A stretch of 64,000 nucleotides of DNA. Source: Plazaster borealis. Taxonomy: Eukaryota > Echinodermata > Asteroidea > Forcipulatida > Labidiasteridae. The position numbers and the translations under genes are program-made. Of the stretch, positions 56,401 through 64,000 are shown piece by piece. The stretch covers positions 17,690,818-17,754,817 of the forward strand of contig CM037471.1 of assembly GCA_021014325.1 (NCBI GenBank). Direction: 5' to 3'. Below the pieces are notes generated by a model. It was not told where the DNA came from, searched no databases, and saw only the letters and a list, made by a program, of their open reading frames with translations. Every line of letters starts with the position of its first letter. Positions within the stretch are counted from its first letter, which is position 1.

Positions 56401-59400
56401 GCCTTGTACATGTTATATAAGAGTCAGACATTTTGGAATGGGCCTCTGTAACGCTGAATGTCAGACAACTCGTCTGTCGAACAACTCGCCAGTCAGACAA
56501 CTCAACAGGTCAGACAACTCAATGGCTTGTGTTGTACGTTCAACCGTAAGACAGGTCGATTTTTGATCAGATAACTCGACAGATGGAGCTCCCCGTGCAG
56601 CTGACCGCAGGGGTGGGAGACTTGCGGCCCACCTGCAAATTTTGGGTGCTATCAAAAGAAGTTTGTGCACAGTTTGCCGTATGGGGGGGACATAAAATTT
56701 GTGGAAAAAAATCTCGCGGCCCGGCCAGACGGCCACTAGCCTGGCCGCCGCATGCACGCGTGCAAGAGCCGCCTGGCATGCACGTTTAAGGGCTGCCTGG
56801 CAATGGAATTTTTAGCAAGAGAAGTACATAGTGCACTTGTCTGAAGTTCACGCAAAAAGTACAGAAGTACCAGAGGAATAACTCTAAAACCTGGAGAAAT
56901 ACAGGGTTTATACAGGAAATTCATGTAAATATGGTCTTTACGAAGATCAGTCATTCACCCGTCGACTTGTCTAATTGCACTCCGTCGAGTTGCCTCACTG
57001 ACGACTTGTCAACCTGTCGAGTTGTCTGACCTGCCGAGTTGTCTGACTCGTCGAGTTGTCCGACTGGCGAGTTGTCCCCTGGGCAAGTAGTCTGAACTCC
57101 GTAACGCTATACGTTTTCAAAATGGTCATTGATACACTGTCGTTCAACATTTTCTGGTCTTCAGCCAGCACTAAAACAATTAAATAGTAAATAGGCCTAA
57201 CCTCAGCAATTGAAGAATGCTCCACAAAGAAAATTTTCTGCCTCCTGCAGATGAGATCAAAACAAAGATTGAAAGACCAAAATCAAACATATAGGTTTAT
57301 CATATTTTTGTAAGAGTAAAATTATAAATGGGAAATGAGACTTTACATCGTATACATTGTGTAATAAATGAGTCGAGCAAGAATTTTATCCATAATCAGT
57401 GTTCTCCACAGACTTTTATTTTGGGAGGGTGGTATGATGTCATCTGATGGGCGCCCATTTGTATGACGTCATCATCGGTCGTCAGTACGACGACGGTCAT
57501 GATAATCGCGAGGGGGTCAACTAGCTGTGTGTTCACGATGCAGCGATTTGGCGGTCAGCGAGCTCCCCAGCACGGCTACTGGTTTGAGTAAGCGCCTGGC
57601 GGGAAAAAGTATGTGTTGAAGGGAACTTAAAACCAGCATTCCGTTCTGGGATCGAAGTTGTGTTCGTCCATGATTTTTCAATTTTTGGCAGGGCGGTCAA
57701 TTACTTTTGCAGGGCGGTCGGTTCTTTGGCAGGGTGGCCTGAAATCTTAGGAGGGCTGCCTGCCCTCCCAAAACTCCAGTGTGGAGAACACTGCATAATA
57801 ATAATAACAGTGGCTTCTTATATGCATGTAGCACTCATATCAGTAACTCAGTGACGCTCAAGGCGCTTCAACATTCAGTATTTTCCTGCAAGGTGTCGTG
57901 GAGCTACGCTTTTGAAGTATGAGACCATAACATAACACCATGTCATGGTTTACAAGGTGCTGTGGCGCAATATGCTGACGATCAAATCAAATCAAGAACA
58001 CCGGGGCAAACCCCTTCTCTTTTCGATAAGTGCACTGGGTTCTTTTACGTGCATTACACAAAACACGGGACCAACGGCTTTACGTCCCATCCGAAGGACG
58101 AAGCAATAATGGTTAAGTGTCTTGCTAAGGTCACAAGTGTCACGACTGGGACCCGAACCCACACTCTGCTGAACAGAAACACCAGAGCTTGAGTCTGGTG
58201 CTCTTATCCGCTCGGCCATGACACACCATTATATCAAGAATATCAAGACCACTCTCATAGCCTCCCCCCAGCCCCCCCCCACCCCAGCCAGCTTGCCAGC
58301 TTGCATACATGTTTTATCGGTTTTAGATGAAATGTAATAAAAGTGTATGCAGTATGAAGGTAAATAAAGTTTTCTGTAAAACTTTTCACTACTGCAAGTT
58401 AGTCTCAGATATGCATTTTTTTGAAAACGGTCTTGTCATTCTATTGTTTAGCAAATAGGACAGAGATTTTCACATTTGTTTCCTTATTTTTTTAAACTTC
58501 AATATGCAACAAAGAACATACTAACATACAAAGTCAAAACAGCTAAATGAGTACCGTATCAAACAGCAACAAAACAGTAGATCATCATGGTCAATTTTCA
58601 AGAAAACTCAAGACAAAAGTTGTTTATATTTTGTCATAATAATAATAATAATAAACCGTATATATATATCACTGCTAAGTCCCTAGGGGCTTAAAGGAAT
58701 AAAGAAAACAACAAAATACAAATAAAATACCAACAGAAGAACAATGACTGATAAACCGTGAATAGATGAGTTTTAAGGTGATTTTTGAATTGCTCAACCA
58801 GGACTGCCTCCTAAACAAACTCAGGTATGCCATTCAACAGTTCAGCTGCAGCTACTTGGAATGACCGAGCTCCATAAGATTTTGTAATGGGAGTGGAAGT
58901 GATAAGAAGGGACTTTGATTTGGAGCGTAAATTTCTAGAAGGAATATATTTGTGAACTAGGTCCTGGAGATAAACTGGGGCTGTGCCTTGTAAACGATGA
59001 AAACAATGAAAAGTAAGGACTTTCATATAGTCATGTACTACTTCCTCCTACAGACTCTGGCATCAATTAACAGTGAAGCTTCTCACATTCATAAAGGACC
59101 CGTCGTTTGCAGAAGGGGATGGTTTACTCAAGGTAAGCTCATACATGTATAATCTTTAAGGATTCTCTTCTGACATGGAAGTCAGGGCTCGATTTCAAAA
59201 AGATCTTGGATTGTACATGTACACCATTTGGACACCGTCAAATTTTCTTGTATATTAACAAATTTCTAGTTATGGGTTGAAAAGGAAATATGAACTTGTG
59301 AATTATTGTTAAAGTGTTTGCTGTATTGAACTTGAGAAGGTATGAGCCTTTGATAACTGTACACAGTCCAGTAATTTCATTCCTGATTGGGCGGTAAACA

Positions 59401-62400
59401 AAAATCCATCGAAAAAGGATGACACTTTCTATCAGAAACCTCCCCACCCCCTGAAAAGTCCATGGAACACAAGGGCACTGAGGTTGGGGCCAGGACCATT
59501 GAGCAAGGTTTTAGCCAGGATTTGGTAAAAGGGTGTCCAAATTTGCTGGAAATTTAAAAACAGGGTGTCCAAATTGTTCAGTTACAATTTATTTACATGT
59601 AAACAACAGATAAAACAGGGTGTCAAAGTGTCCATTGGACCCCCTGTTTTTGTCCAAAATTAAAACAGGGTGTCCAAAAGACACCCAGACACCCCTCTGG
59701 CTAACACTTTGCCATGGAGCCCCTGGCCTTTCTAAAATTATAGGCTTGTGTAGAACCTATACAATACTTTGGGGTTGAAATACAAAGAATAGTAATCTTG
59801 TGGGTACAACCGTGTATAAAGCTCTTTTGGAAGAAGCGTTGGCTCTGAGAAGAACAGGTGTGGTCCCCGGGTTTTTCTCAGAGCCAACACTTCTTCAAAA
59901 GTGTATGGTTGTACCTGCAAGTTTACTAACTAAAGTTTTTCTTATTTCACCATGCAAAGCTTCAAACAACACATGAAAAACATTTCTCTAGCCAAGTATT
60001 GTACTTGAATCTATTTAAAACAAATTTACACGCAAGTTTGTCTTTTTCCCCACAGCTGTATGAGAATTTCCTGAGTGATTTTGAGCATCGGATCAACCCT
60101 CTCTCACTCACAGAAATGGCTATCATTATTGTTAAACAGATCAAAGGTAAAAGTGATGACTCGACCTTAACTTTCTCAAATCCACTAAAATCTAACACTA
60201 GTCTGGTTGAGTCTGATGAGTTACAATGTCTGTTTGTATAGACTGTCACTGTGCAAGTCTCGCGCGTATCAGAACGAGAAAACACGTCAAACAAAGAACT
60301 TTTTGTTTCTAAAAAACAAATCTTTGTTTAAATTATATCTTATGACAAAATCTGAACAACAAAAATACTCATTACATGTTAATACAATCAGTTTTAGATT
60401 TTATAATAAATACATAAATAATGTGTTAATTATTATTGAAACAAAATTAAAACTCTGGGACAAGGATGCTTATTTGATCTTAACTTTTCAGAAACCACTT
60501 ACGTGGATTCGCGATGGTCACATGGGCGTAAAATTAACGCTTGACACAGTTTATGGAGGACGCTGACGCCTCAACAACCATAGACTGCAATGAAAAGGCT
60601 TCCCGTTTCAATTACAGCCCCTGGTGATTATCATCGCACCCAAAACGAGCGTTTACATAAGTTTTGTGATCGGAGCCGAGCAGAAAATTCTTAGTTTTTT
60701 GCAGTACACCAGAGCTGAGGTCAAGTTTAATTCTCGGGTTTTATTGTTGAATTGATTTTACTTTCATATTTGTTATAACTAAGTATTACATTCCCAACAA
60801 CATATTTATTTGTCATGGTCAAAAACCACGTTAAACTAAAATAATTGACAAAACAAAATCTTGCCCATGTAAATCTCCATATGGTTGGGACCACAATGGT
60901 CCTGGAAGTTCAAATGTGTGCGAGACTTGCACAGTCTATTGCCAAGTTACTGACGGGGGCTACTTGTGTTAGATTTCACTTACTATATGTACATTGTTCG
61001 ACTTCCTTATCTGGGTCACAGAGTTCTGTGTTTTCCCTTTGTTGATTGTTTTGGTTATTAGCCAGCCGGACAAGAAAGTTCATCTTGACACTGGTCTGGT
61101 AGAATTTATCACTAGTCCAAATCTTAAAGTTTTCATTTCAATAGCACTCCTCACTAAATACCTTCCACCATTTACGCGATCACCGCATCATCAAAACGCC
61201 AAACTGCACTTAATTAGAAGTATAGTCAGTACATGCGAGTAAACATTAAAGCTTGGACAGTATGTGCGCGTACTTCATTGAAATTTGACACGTTTGTCTG
61301 AGATCCGGGTAGTTAGCTCCTATTTTTAGCATTAATACGGAGTGCTATTAAGAGATTGATTTTGGTTGAAACCAAATGAACAATCTGAGGATTAACGTGT
61401 AGCTTTTTGGAGCCAAAATCATAGCTGGCTAGGCCAAATGAGCAGAGTTCTTATATGTTACTGTTCTACAACAACTTTAGAGTCAGACAAACTATGGTTA
61501 GGATCAGCCTAATTATAATTGGGATTAGCCCAATCGTAGTTCAGGTTTGCTCGACTATAGTTAGGATCTTTACAACTTATTTGGGACTGGCCAAACTACA
61601 TACTTAGGAATGGCCCAACTTTATTTGGGATTGTCCCAACTATAGTTGAGATTGGCCCAACTATAGTTGGGGCGATTCGATAGTTGAGGCACAACATTAT
61701 CACTTGCATTTGGCCAGCTAACCACTGTTAAAAGAGAACATTGGAATTTGAACTTCCAATATTCATCAGAAGGCTGGTGATGCATGGACTCAATCTGTTT
61801 CTGAAGAGCTGTATACATTTACTGCTATATTGAATTATGTCGTAATTTTATCCTACAACAGTTGTACAAATAATTGTCCACCCTAACTATACTAGTATAA
61901 ACTTTGTTTGGCATTCTTTCATTTTTATAGATAAATACGGATCAAAATTGCAGACTTTTATCTGAAGTCAGACCTTTTTACGTCTGCCTGATGAAAAATG
62001 TAGCTGTCATATTCTTCAAAGATTACAAGGAAGTCATGCTCTTTGATCTACATCTCTAGTGCTCTGGATGCTGTTTCCCAAAGCTCCTTAAAATCTCCAA
62101 CTCCAGCGCTTACCAAACAGTGGAAATGCCAACATCTCAATACTTCTTAACAATTTAATCCTAGTTTCAGACTTGTTGTCAGCAATGACTCTCACTCCTG
62201 TTGAAAATACTGAACTGTAGAAGAATTTTCCACTCATGTTTTTATTTTGAATTGTTTCTGTATCCCTCCCCCACAGAATACCCAGAAGCATTGGCTTACC
62301 TGGATAAAATTAGAGAAAAGGTGAAGGGCAATGAAGAAGCCGTAATCCTGTGTATGACCTGCTCAGCTATGATGAAACTAGGGGTCAATGACCTGGAAGG

Positions 62401-63565
62401 TACCAAGGTGAGTTTTAGGGTTTGCAAGCTGCTGACTGTCTAGACCCCAAAGTTGGCAGTGAACCCAAAAGTGACATCACGACTGGACTATTGCAAAAGC
62501 CTCTTGACTCGTATCAACAAGAACCTGGAAAAGAGGCTCCAAAGTGAATATAGGACTGCAGCAAGACTAAAATATGAGTGCAAATACGACTCCATCACAT
62601 CTCATGAACTTAAACTGCCTTTCAATCTCTCAACAAAAGAATCTCTCATACTATTGCTCAAAGCACACCATAAAGTAGCCCCCAAATACGTTACAGACAT
62701 GCTCAAAATAAGATCTCAATGGAGACAAGACAACTTCGATCATCTTCTACTTCTTCCCTTTTTGTTGAGCCAAGAACTCACTGTTCTACTTTTGCAGATA
62801 GATCAGTCTCTTTCTATGGCCCAAAGATGAGGAATAAGCTTCCTGCATACATCAGAAATGCCAGTTCATTCCACACATTCAAGAAACTCCTCAAAGCTCA
62901 ACTGTTCCAGCAGGCTTAATACCATTCATTTTGTGCCTCTGCGCCTTTTGATTTTGGCGCTATATAAATGACTTTTGATTGATTGATTGATTGATAGTGA
63001 TGAGTTACAAATGGAGGGGTGCATTATGTCCCCATCACTTCTGAAATGGCATTCTTTGGGGTTGTTTTGATAAAAAGATGAAGGTCAAAACAATGAGAAA
63101 TCATACAAACGATCTTAAAATACTCCAGATTCAACAACGAAGCATCTTAATCGAAACATATTTATCCAATTATGAAAGATGTTTCATGTTCTAAAATTAC
63201 AAAGTACAGGGTTGGTAATTATAAAAAAAATTGAATTAATTGGTTTCAATCTGCAAGCTCACTGGTCATAACACCATTGCTTATTTCAGTTGCAGCAATT
63301 GAAATAAGCCGGATATCAAGGGGCCCAAAATCCTAAAGAGTCATCCTGTGACAATTGAACGTCAGGATCATCATCTTGTTCTTTTTCTTGCAGGTTTTAG
63401 TGGAAGAGGCTCAAGTAAAGCTAGATAACCAAGATGGTATCACCACAGTCCATGGTCGCTTCTACAACCTGTCCAGTAATTACTACAAACTCATGGGAGA
63501 TTACGCCAAGTATTACCGGGATGCGCTCAGGTTTCTGGGAGTAACGAAGCTGGAAGACATTGGTG
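53318..63565 (+). CDS. PSMD13: PSMD13 (26S proteasome non-ATPase subunit 13, Rpn9), exons 1-5, 3' partial
   Basis: Rpn9 is a PCI-domain subunit of the proteasome lid, where it helps assemble and hold the deubiquitinating module (family knowledge). Five exons join in frame: 53318-53415, 59054-59132, 60056-60146, 62277-62407 and 63394-63565. They give 571 coding bases, about 190 residues, against ~376 in the human protein. All four introns start GT and end AG, with phases 2, 0, 1 and 0. The joined protein follows the vertebrate order without gaps: [73 protein letters not shown]. The N-terminal helical repeats are inside the window; the C-terminal PCI domain lies beyond 64000. Confidence 0.95.
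53416..55148 (+). other. PSMD13 intron 1, unassigned part
   Basis: No nested gene recognised. CATTTTGTCGAC at 53964 is the inverse of the exon 1 start region's GTCGACAAAATG (53309), with CGCGTC/GACGCG nearby; probably chance or an old repeat. Confidence 0.4.
55149..56096. mobile_element. TAGCCTTG-ended element with 8 bp target duplication, in PSMD13 intron 1
   Basis: Ends TAGCCTTGTCCAAGGCTCTT and its inverse AAGAGCCTTGGACAAGGCTA, with ~180 bp inverted arms (55149-55325 and 55930-56096). GCTGTCGC flanks both sides (55141-55148 and 56098-56105). The interior has a long hairpin (55415-55557) and a shorter one, ATTCCAGCA..TGCTGGAAT (about 55860-55888). It has the same tips as the element at 24989. 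An 8 bp duplication fits hAT-type integration, but the tips are not typical. Confidence 0.8.
55415..55557. repeat. Long hairpin inside the TAGCCTTG element
   Basis: GGGAATAAAAGAGTGGGATG pairs with its inverse-like CATCACTCTTTTATTCCC. The stem continues through GTCTTTGAACGTT/AACGTTCAAGAC to GCAGGGTCGTGGCCGTG/CACGGCCACGATCCTGC around a 10-nt loop. Arms are about 65 nt with few mismatches. If transcribed with the intron it would make a strong RNA hairpin. Confidence 0.8.
56097..56455. other. PSMD13 intron 1, unassigned part
   Basis: No feature recognised apart from the flanking target duplications. Confidence 0.4.
56456..57100. mobile_element. Inverted-repeat element with degenerate tandem arms and 8 bp target duplication
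   Basis: GTAACGCT flanks both sides (56448-56455 and 57101-57108). Termini GAATGTCAGACAACTCG and, inverted, GGAGTTCAGACTACTTG. Both arms are built from repeats of TCAGACAACTCG / CGAGTTGTCTGA (four or more per arm; 56461-56585 and about 56985-57100). The middle (56580-56860) is a GC-rich non-repetitive block unlike the surrounding intron, perhaps captured DNA. Confidence 0.75.
57101..57396. other. PSMD13 intron 1, unassigned part
   Basis: No feature recognised. Confidence 0.4.
57397..57793. mobile_element. CAGTGTTCTCCACA-ended MITE
   Basis: Terminal inverted repeats CAGTGTTCTCCACA..TTTTGGGAGGG and CCCTCCCAAAA..TGTGGAGAACACTG. CATAAT flanks both sides (57391-57396 and 57794-57799). 397 bp, non-coding, with GCAGGGCGGTC repeated three times near the right end. 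The tips resemble hAT-type MITEs. Confidence 0.8.
57794..58229 (-). mobile_element. tRNA-Leu(CAA)-derived SINE with conserved core and LINE-type tail
   Basis: On the minus strand from 58229: a head with TGGCCGAGCGGATAAGAGC (box A), CAGACTCAAGCTCTG (tRNA-Leu CAA anticodon arm) and GGTTCGGGTCC (box B). Then comes a core with CCTTCGGATGGGACGTAAAG, GGTCCCGTGT and GTAAAAGAACCCAGTGCAC, then a tail GCGCCTTGAGCG..TATAAGAA ending in TTATTATTATTATG. The core resembles those shared widely among marine-animal SINEs (possibly the Nin type, from memory). It appears nearly full length. Confidence 0.8.
58230..58629. other. PSMD13 intron 1, unassigned part
   Basis: No feature recognised; a C-run lies at 58265-58280. 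Confidence 0.4.
58630..59035 (-). mobile_element. CR1/L2-type LINE, 5'-truncated, C-terminal RT tail
   Basis: Minus-strand translation from 59026: [55 protein letters not shown]. One stop follows, then [14 protein letters not shown]. This order (T-P-x-Y-L, R-x-L-R-S, G-x-R-S-F, L-x-N-x-I-P, F-K-x-x-L-K-T-x-L-F) is the end of CR1/L2-like reverse transcriptases. A TTA repeat (58636-58654) forms the 3' tail. It sits in intron 1, antisense to PSMD13. Confidence 0.8.
59054..59132 (+). CDS. PSMD13: PSMD13 exon 2
   Basis: Acceptor CTTCCTCCTACAG|A, donor CTCAAG|GTAAGC. Encodes [16 protein letters not shown] and [14 protein letters not shown] tail ends about 18 bp before the exon, so the intron's pyrimidine tract is very short on unique sequence. 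Confidence 0.95.
59133..59499. other. PSMD13 intron 2, unassigned part
   Basis: No feature recognised. Confidence 0.4.
59500..59700. repeat. Irregular reiteration of ACAGGGTGTCCAAA
   Basis: AGGGTGTCCAAA or AGGGTGTCAAA appears four times (59530, 59560, 59616, 59665) plus inverse forms (TTGGACCCCCTGTTTTTG). Spacing is irregular, so it is not a simple tandem repeat. Confidence 0.55.
59797..59922. repeat. Small foldback element in PSMD13 intron 2
   Basis: Arms CTTGTGGGTACAACCGTGTA .. GAAGAAGCGTTGGCTCTGAG + AA and TTCTCAGAGCCAACACTTCT .. GTATGGTTGTACCTGCAAG pair over about 50 bp around a short GC-rich loop. Ends 133 bp before exon 3. Confidence 0.8.
60056..60146 (+). CDS. PSMD13: PSMD13 exon 3
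   Basis: Acceptor TTTTTCCCCACAG|C, donor CAAAG|GTAAAA. Encodes [20 protein letters not shown] and [10 protein letters not shown], the most conserved part of the N-terminal repeats. Ends in phase 1. Confidence 0.95.
60147..61479. other. PSMD13 intron 3, unassigned part with a dispersed repeat
   Basis: 60430-60475 shares a block with 40348-40382. Otherwise no gene or family recognised. GCGAGACTTGCACAGTC at 60920 also occurs at 33106. Confidence 0.4.
61480..61680. repeat. Degenerate ~21 bp minisatellite
   Basis: Around nine diverged units of the type GGGATTGGCCCAACTATAGTT, best preserved at 61620-61670. Confidence 0.7.
61681..62276. other. PSMD13 intron 3, unassigned part
   Basis: No feature recognised. 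Confidence 0.4.
62277..62407 (+). CDS. PSMD13: PSMD13 exon 4
   Basis: Acceptor CCCTCCCCCACAG|A, donor ACCAAG|GTGAGT. Encodes [20 protein letters not shown] then AVILC and [12 protein letters not shown]. Starts with two bases completing a Glu codon. Confidence 0.95.
62458..63000 (+). mobile_element. CR1/L2-type LINE, 5'-truncated, sense to PSMD13
   Basis: Translation: [55 protein letters not shown], then after a frameshift [20 protein letters not shown] and [13 protein letters not shown] plus stop (62919). These are the final RT-tail motifs of CR1/L2-like LINEs. The 3' UTR GGCGCTATATAAATGAC and a TGAT/ATTG tetranucleotide tail (62970-62997) end the element. It begins about 50 bp after exon 4. 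Confidence 0.85.
63001..63393. other. PSMD13 intron 4, unassigned part
   Basis: No feature recognised; CAATTGAAATAAGC and its inverse-like GCTTATTTCAGTTGCAGC (63279-63310) form a small hairpin. Confidence 0.4.
63394..63565 (+). CDS. PSMD13: PSMD13 exon 5
   Basis: Acceptor TTTTTCTTGCAG|G, donor GGTG|GTTAGT. Encodes [37 protein letters not shown] and [14 protein letters not shown]. The donor could instead lie three bases upstream (63562). The next exon, expected to encode an ERAF..LGLA-like block, is not found before 64000. Confidence 0.92.
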
Positions 63566-64000
63566 GTTAGTTTCAGGGATCTCAAAGCATCTCCTATATC
63601 GGCTTTGAACAAAGAGTATCAATACCATGTAACATGCCTGTAAAGAAAACTTATAGAGATAAACAAATGGGAAAGCTGAAAAGTGGCAACATGCATGAAT
63701 TACCTCAAAGCAGATATGAACAGATAACTCCACACACACACACAGCATTCTCCGGGTTTCATTTCCATTTGGCCCCCCTCCCATTGTGCCTTCATTGTGT
63801 TGTGGGAATCTCAGGAATTCTTTAAAGGGGGGGGGGTACTTTTGTACAAGAGGGGAAGATTGTGTTAGGGATGAATTCAAAATTAAACAAGCGGTAACTC
63901 GGGGTCCGGGGTAAAAAGAAGTTTAGCTATAATAAGCTCATTATCTACAGGTCAATGAACAACACTCTTGCAGCCACAGATTGCCAGGTCTACGTCTTTG
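63566..64000. other. PSMD13 intron 5, truncated by the window
   Basis: No further exon found. Several AGs near 63950-63990 do not lead to PSMD13-like residues in the required phase. A short CACA run lies at 63732-63743 and a G-run at 63827-63836. Confidence 0.45.

Noticed and set aside
63960..64000. PSMD13 exon 6 starting at one of the AGs near the window end
   Set aside because: Translations in the phase required by exon 5 give a stop or residues unlike the expected ERAF..LGLA block.

Overview
The window is animal nuclear DNA: genes with introns, non-LTR retrotransposon tails, tRNA-derived SINEs and very many short inverted-repeat elements. Two protein-coding genes are recognisable, both on the + strand. 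The repeat style (TTAA-flanked MITEs starting AGGCACTG.., elements starting GGGCCCAATTTCATAGAGCTGC, the frequent 'taggcctac' word) resembles what I remember of echinoderm, especially sea star, genomes. That assignment is inference from memory and not proven by the sequence.

Layout. 1-29700 holds no gene I can support and is a repeat landscape: a CAA microsatellite (467-660); a 4.1 kb inverted-repeat element with two broken copies of one transposon-type gene (2839-6979); TTAA MITEs; a tRNA-like SINE; a 1.3 kb foldback (10720-12045); a MITE nested in another MITE (14461-15005); a tandem Helitron/Helentron-like pair (15284-19479); an inverted MITE pair (21494-22420); and a 1.5 kb TAGCCTTG-ended element (24989-26486). 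29708-31174 is an intronless rhodopsin-class GPCR closest to GPR22. 31175-43486 is again a MITE graveyard, with a triple nest at 38934-39929. 43487-50501 is a 7 kb inverted-repeat composite with minisatellite arms; it carries a SINE and a Penelope-like retroelement (46158-50153) with RT and GIY-YIG domains, broken by at least three frameshifts. 53318-63565 holds the first five coding exons of PSMD13, the 26S proteasome lid subunit Rpn9; its introns carry a hairpin-rich TAGCCTTG element, two further short DNA elements, a SINE and two LINE tails. The gene runs off the right edge.

How it fits together. The two genes have unrelated jobs (membrane signalling; protein degradation). The less routine content is the mobile DNA: (i) the 2839-6979 element, whose arms are tandem ~161 bp units each built on an inverted pair of YY1-like GCCGCCAT sites; (ii) a Penelope-like element whose whole 5' leader is a tandem array of 3'-splice-site-like motifs and whose 3' end has a hammerhead-like core; (iii) TTAA MITEs that landed in the same TTAA of the same host MITE family three times, and whose central hairpin changes sequence between copies while staying paired; (iv) a TAGCCTTG family with 8-9 bp target duplications and, in one copy, a hairpin with ~65 nt arms inside a PSMD13 intron.

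All homology statements rest on reading motifs by eye; no database search was possible. Boundaries of repeats are approximate unless a target-site duplication is given.
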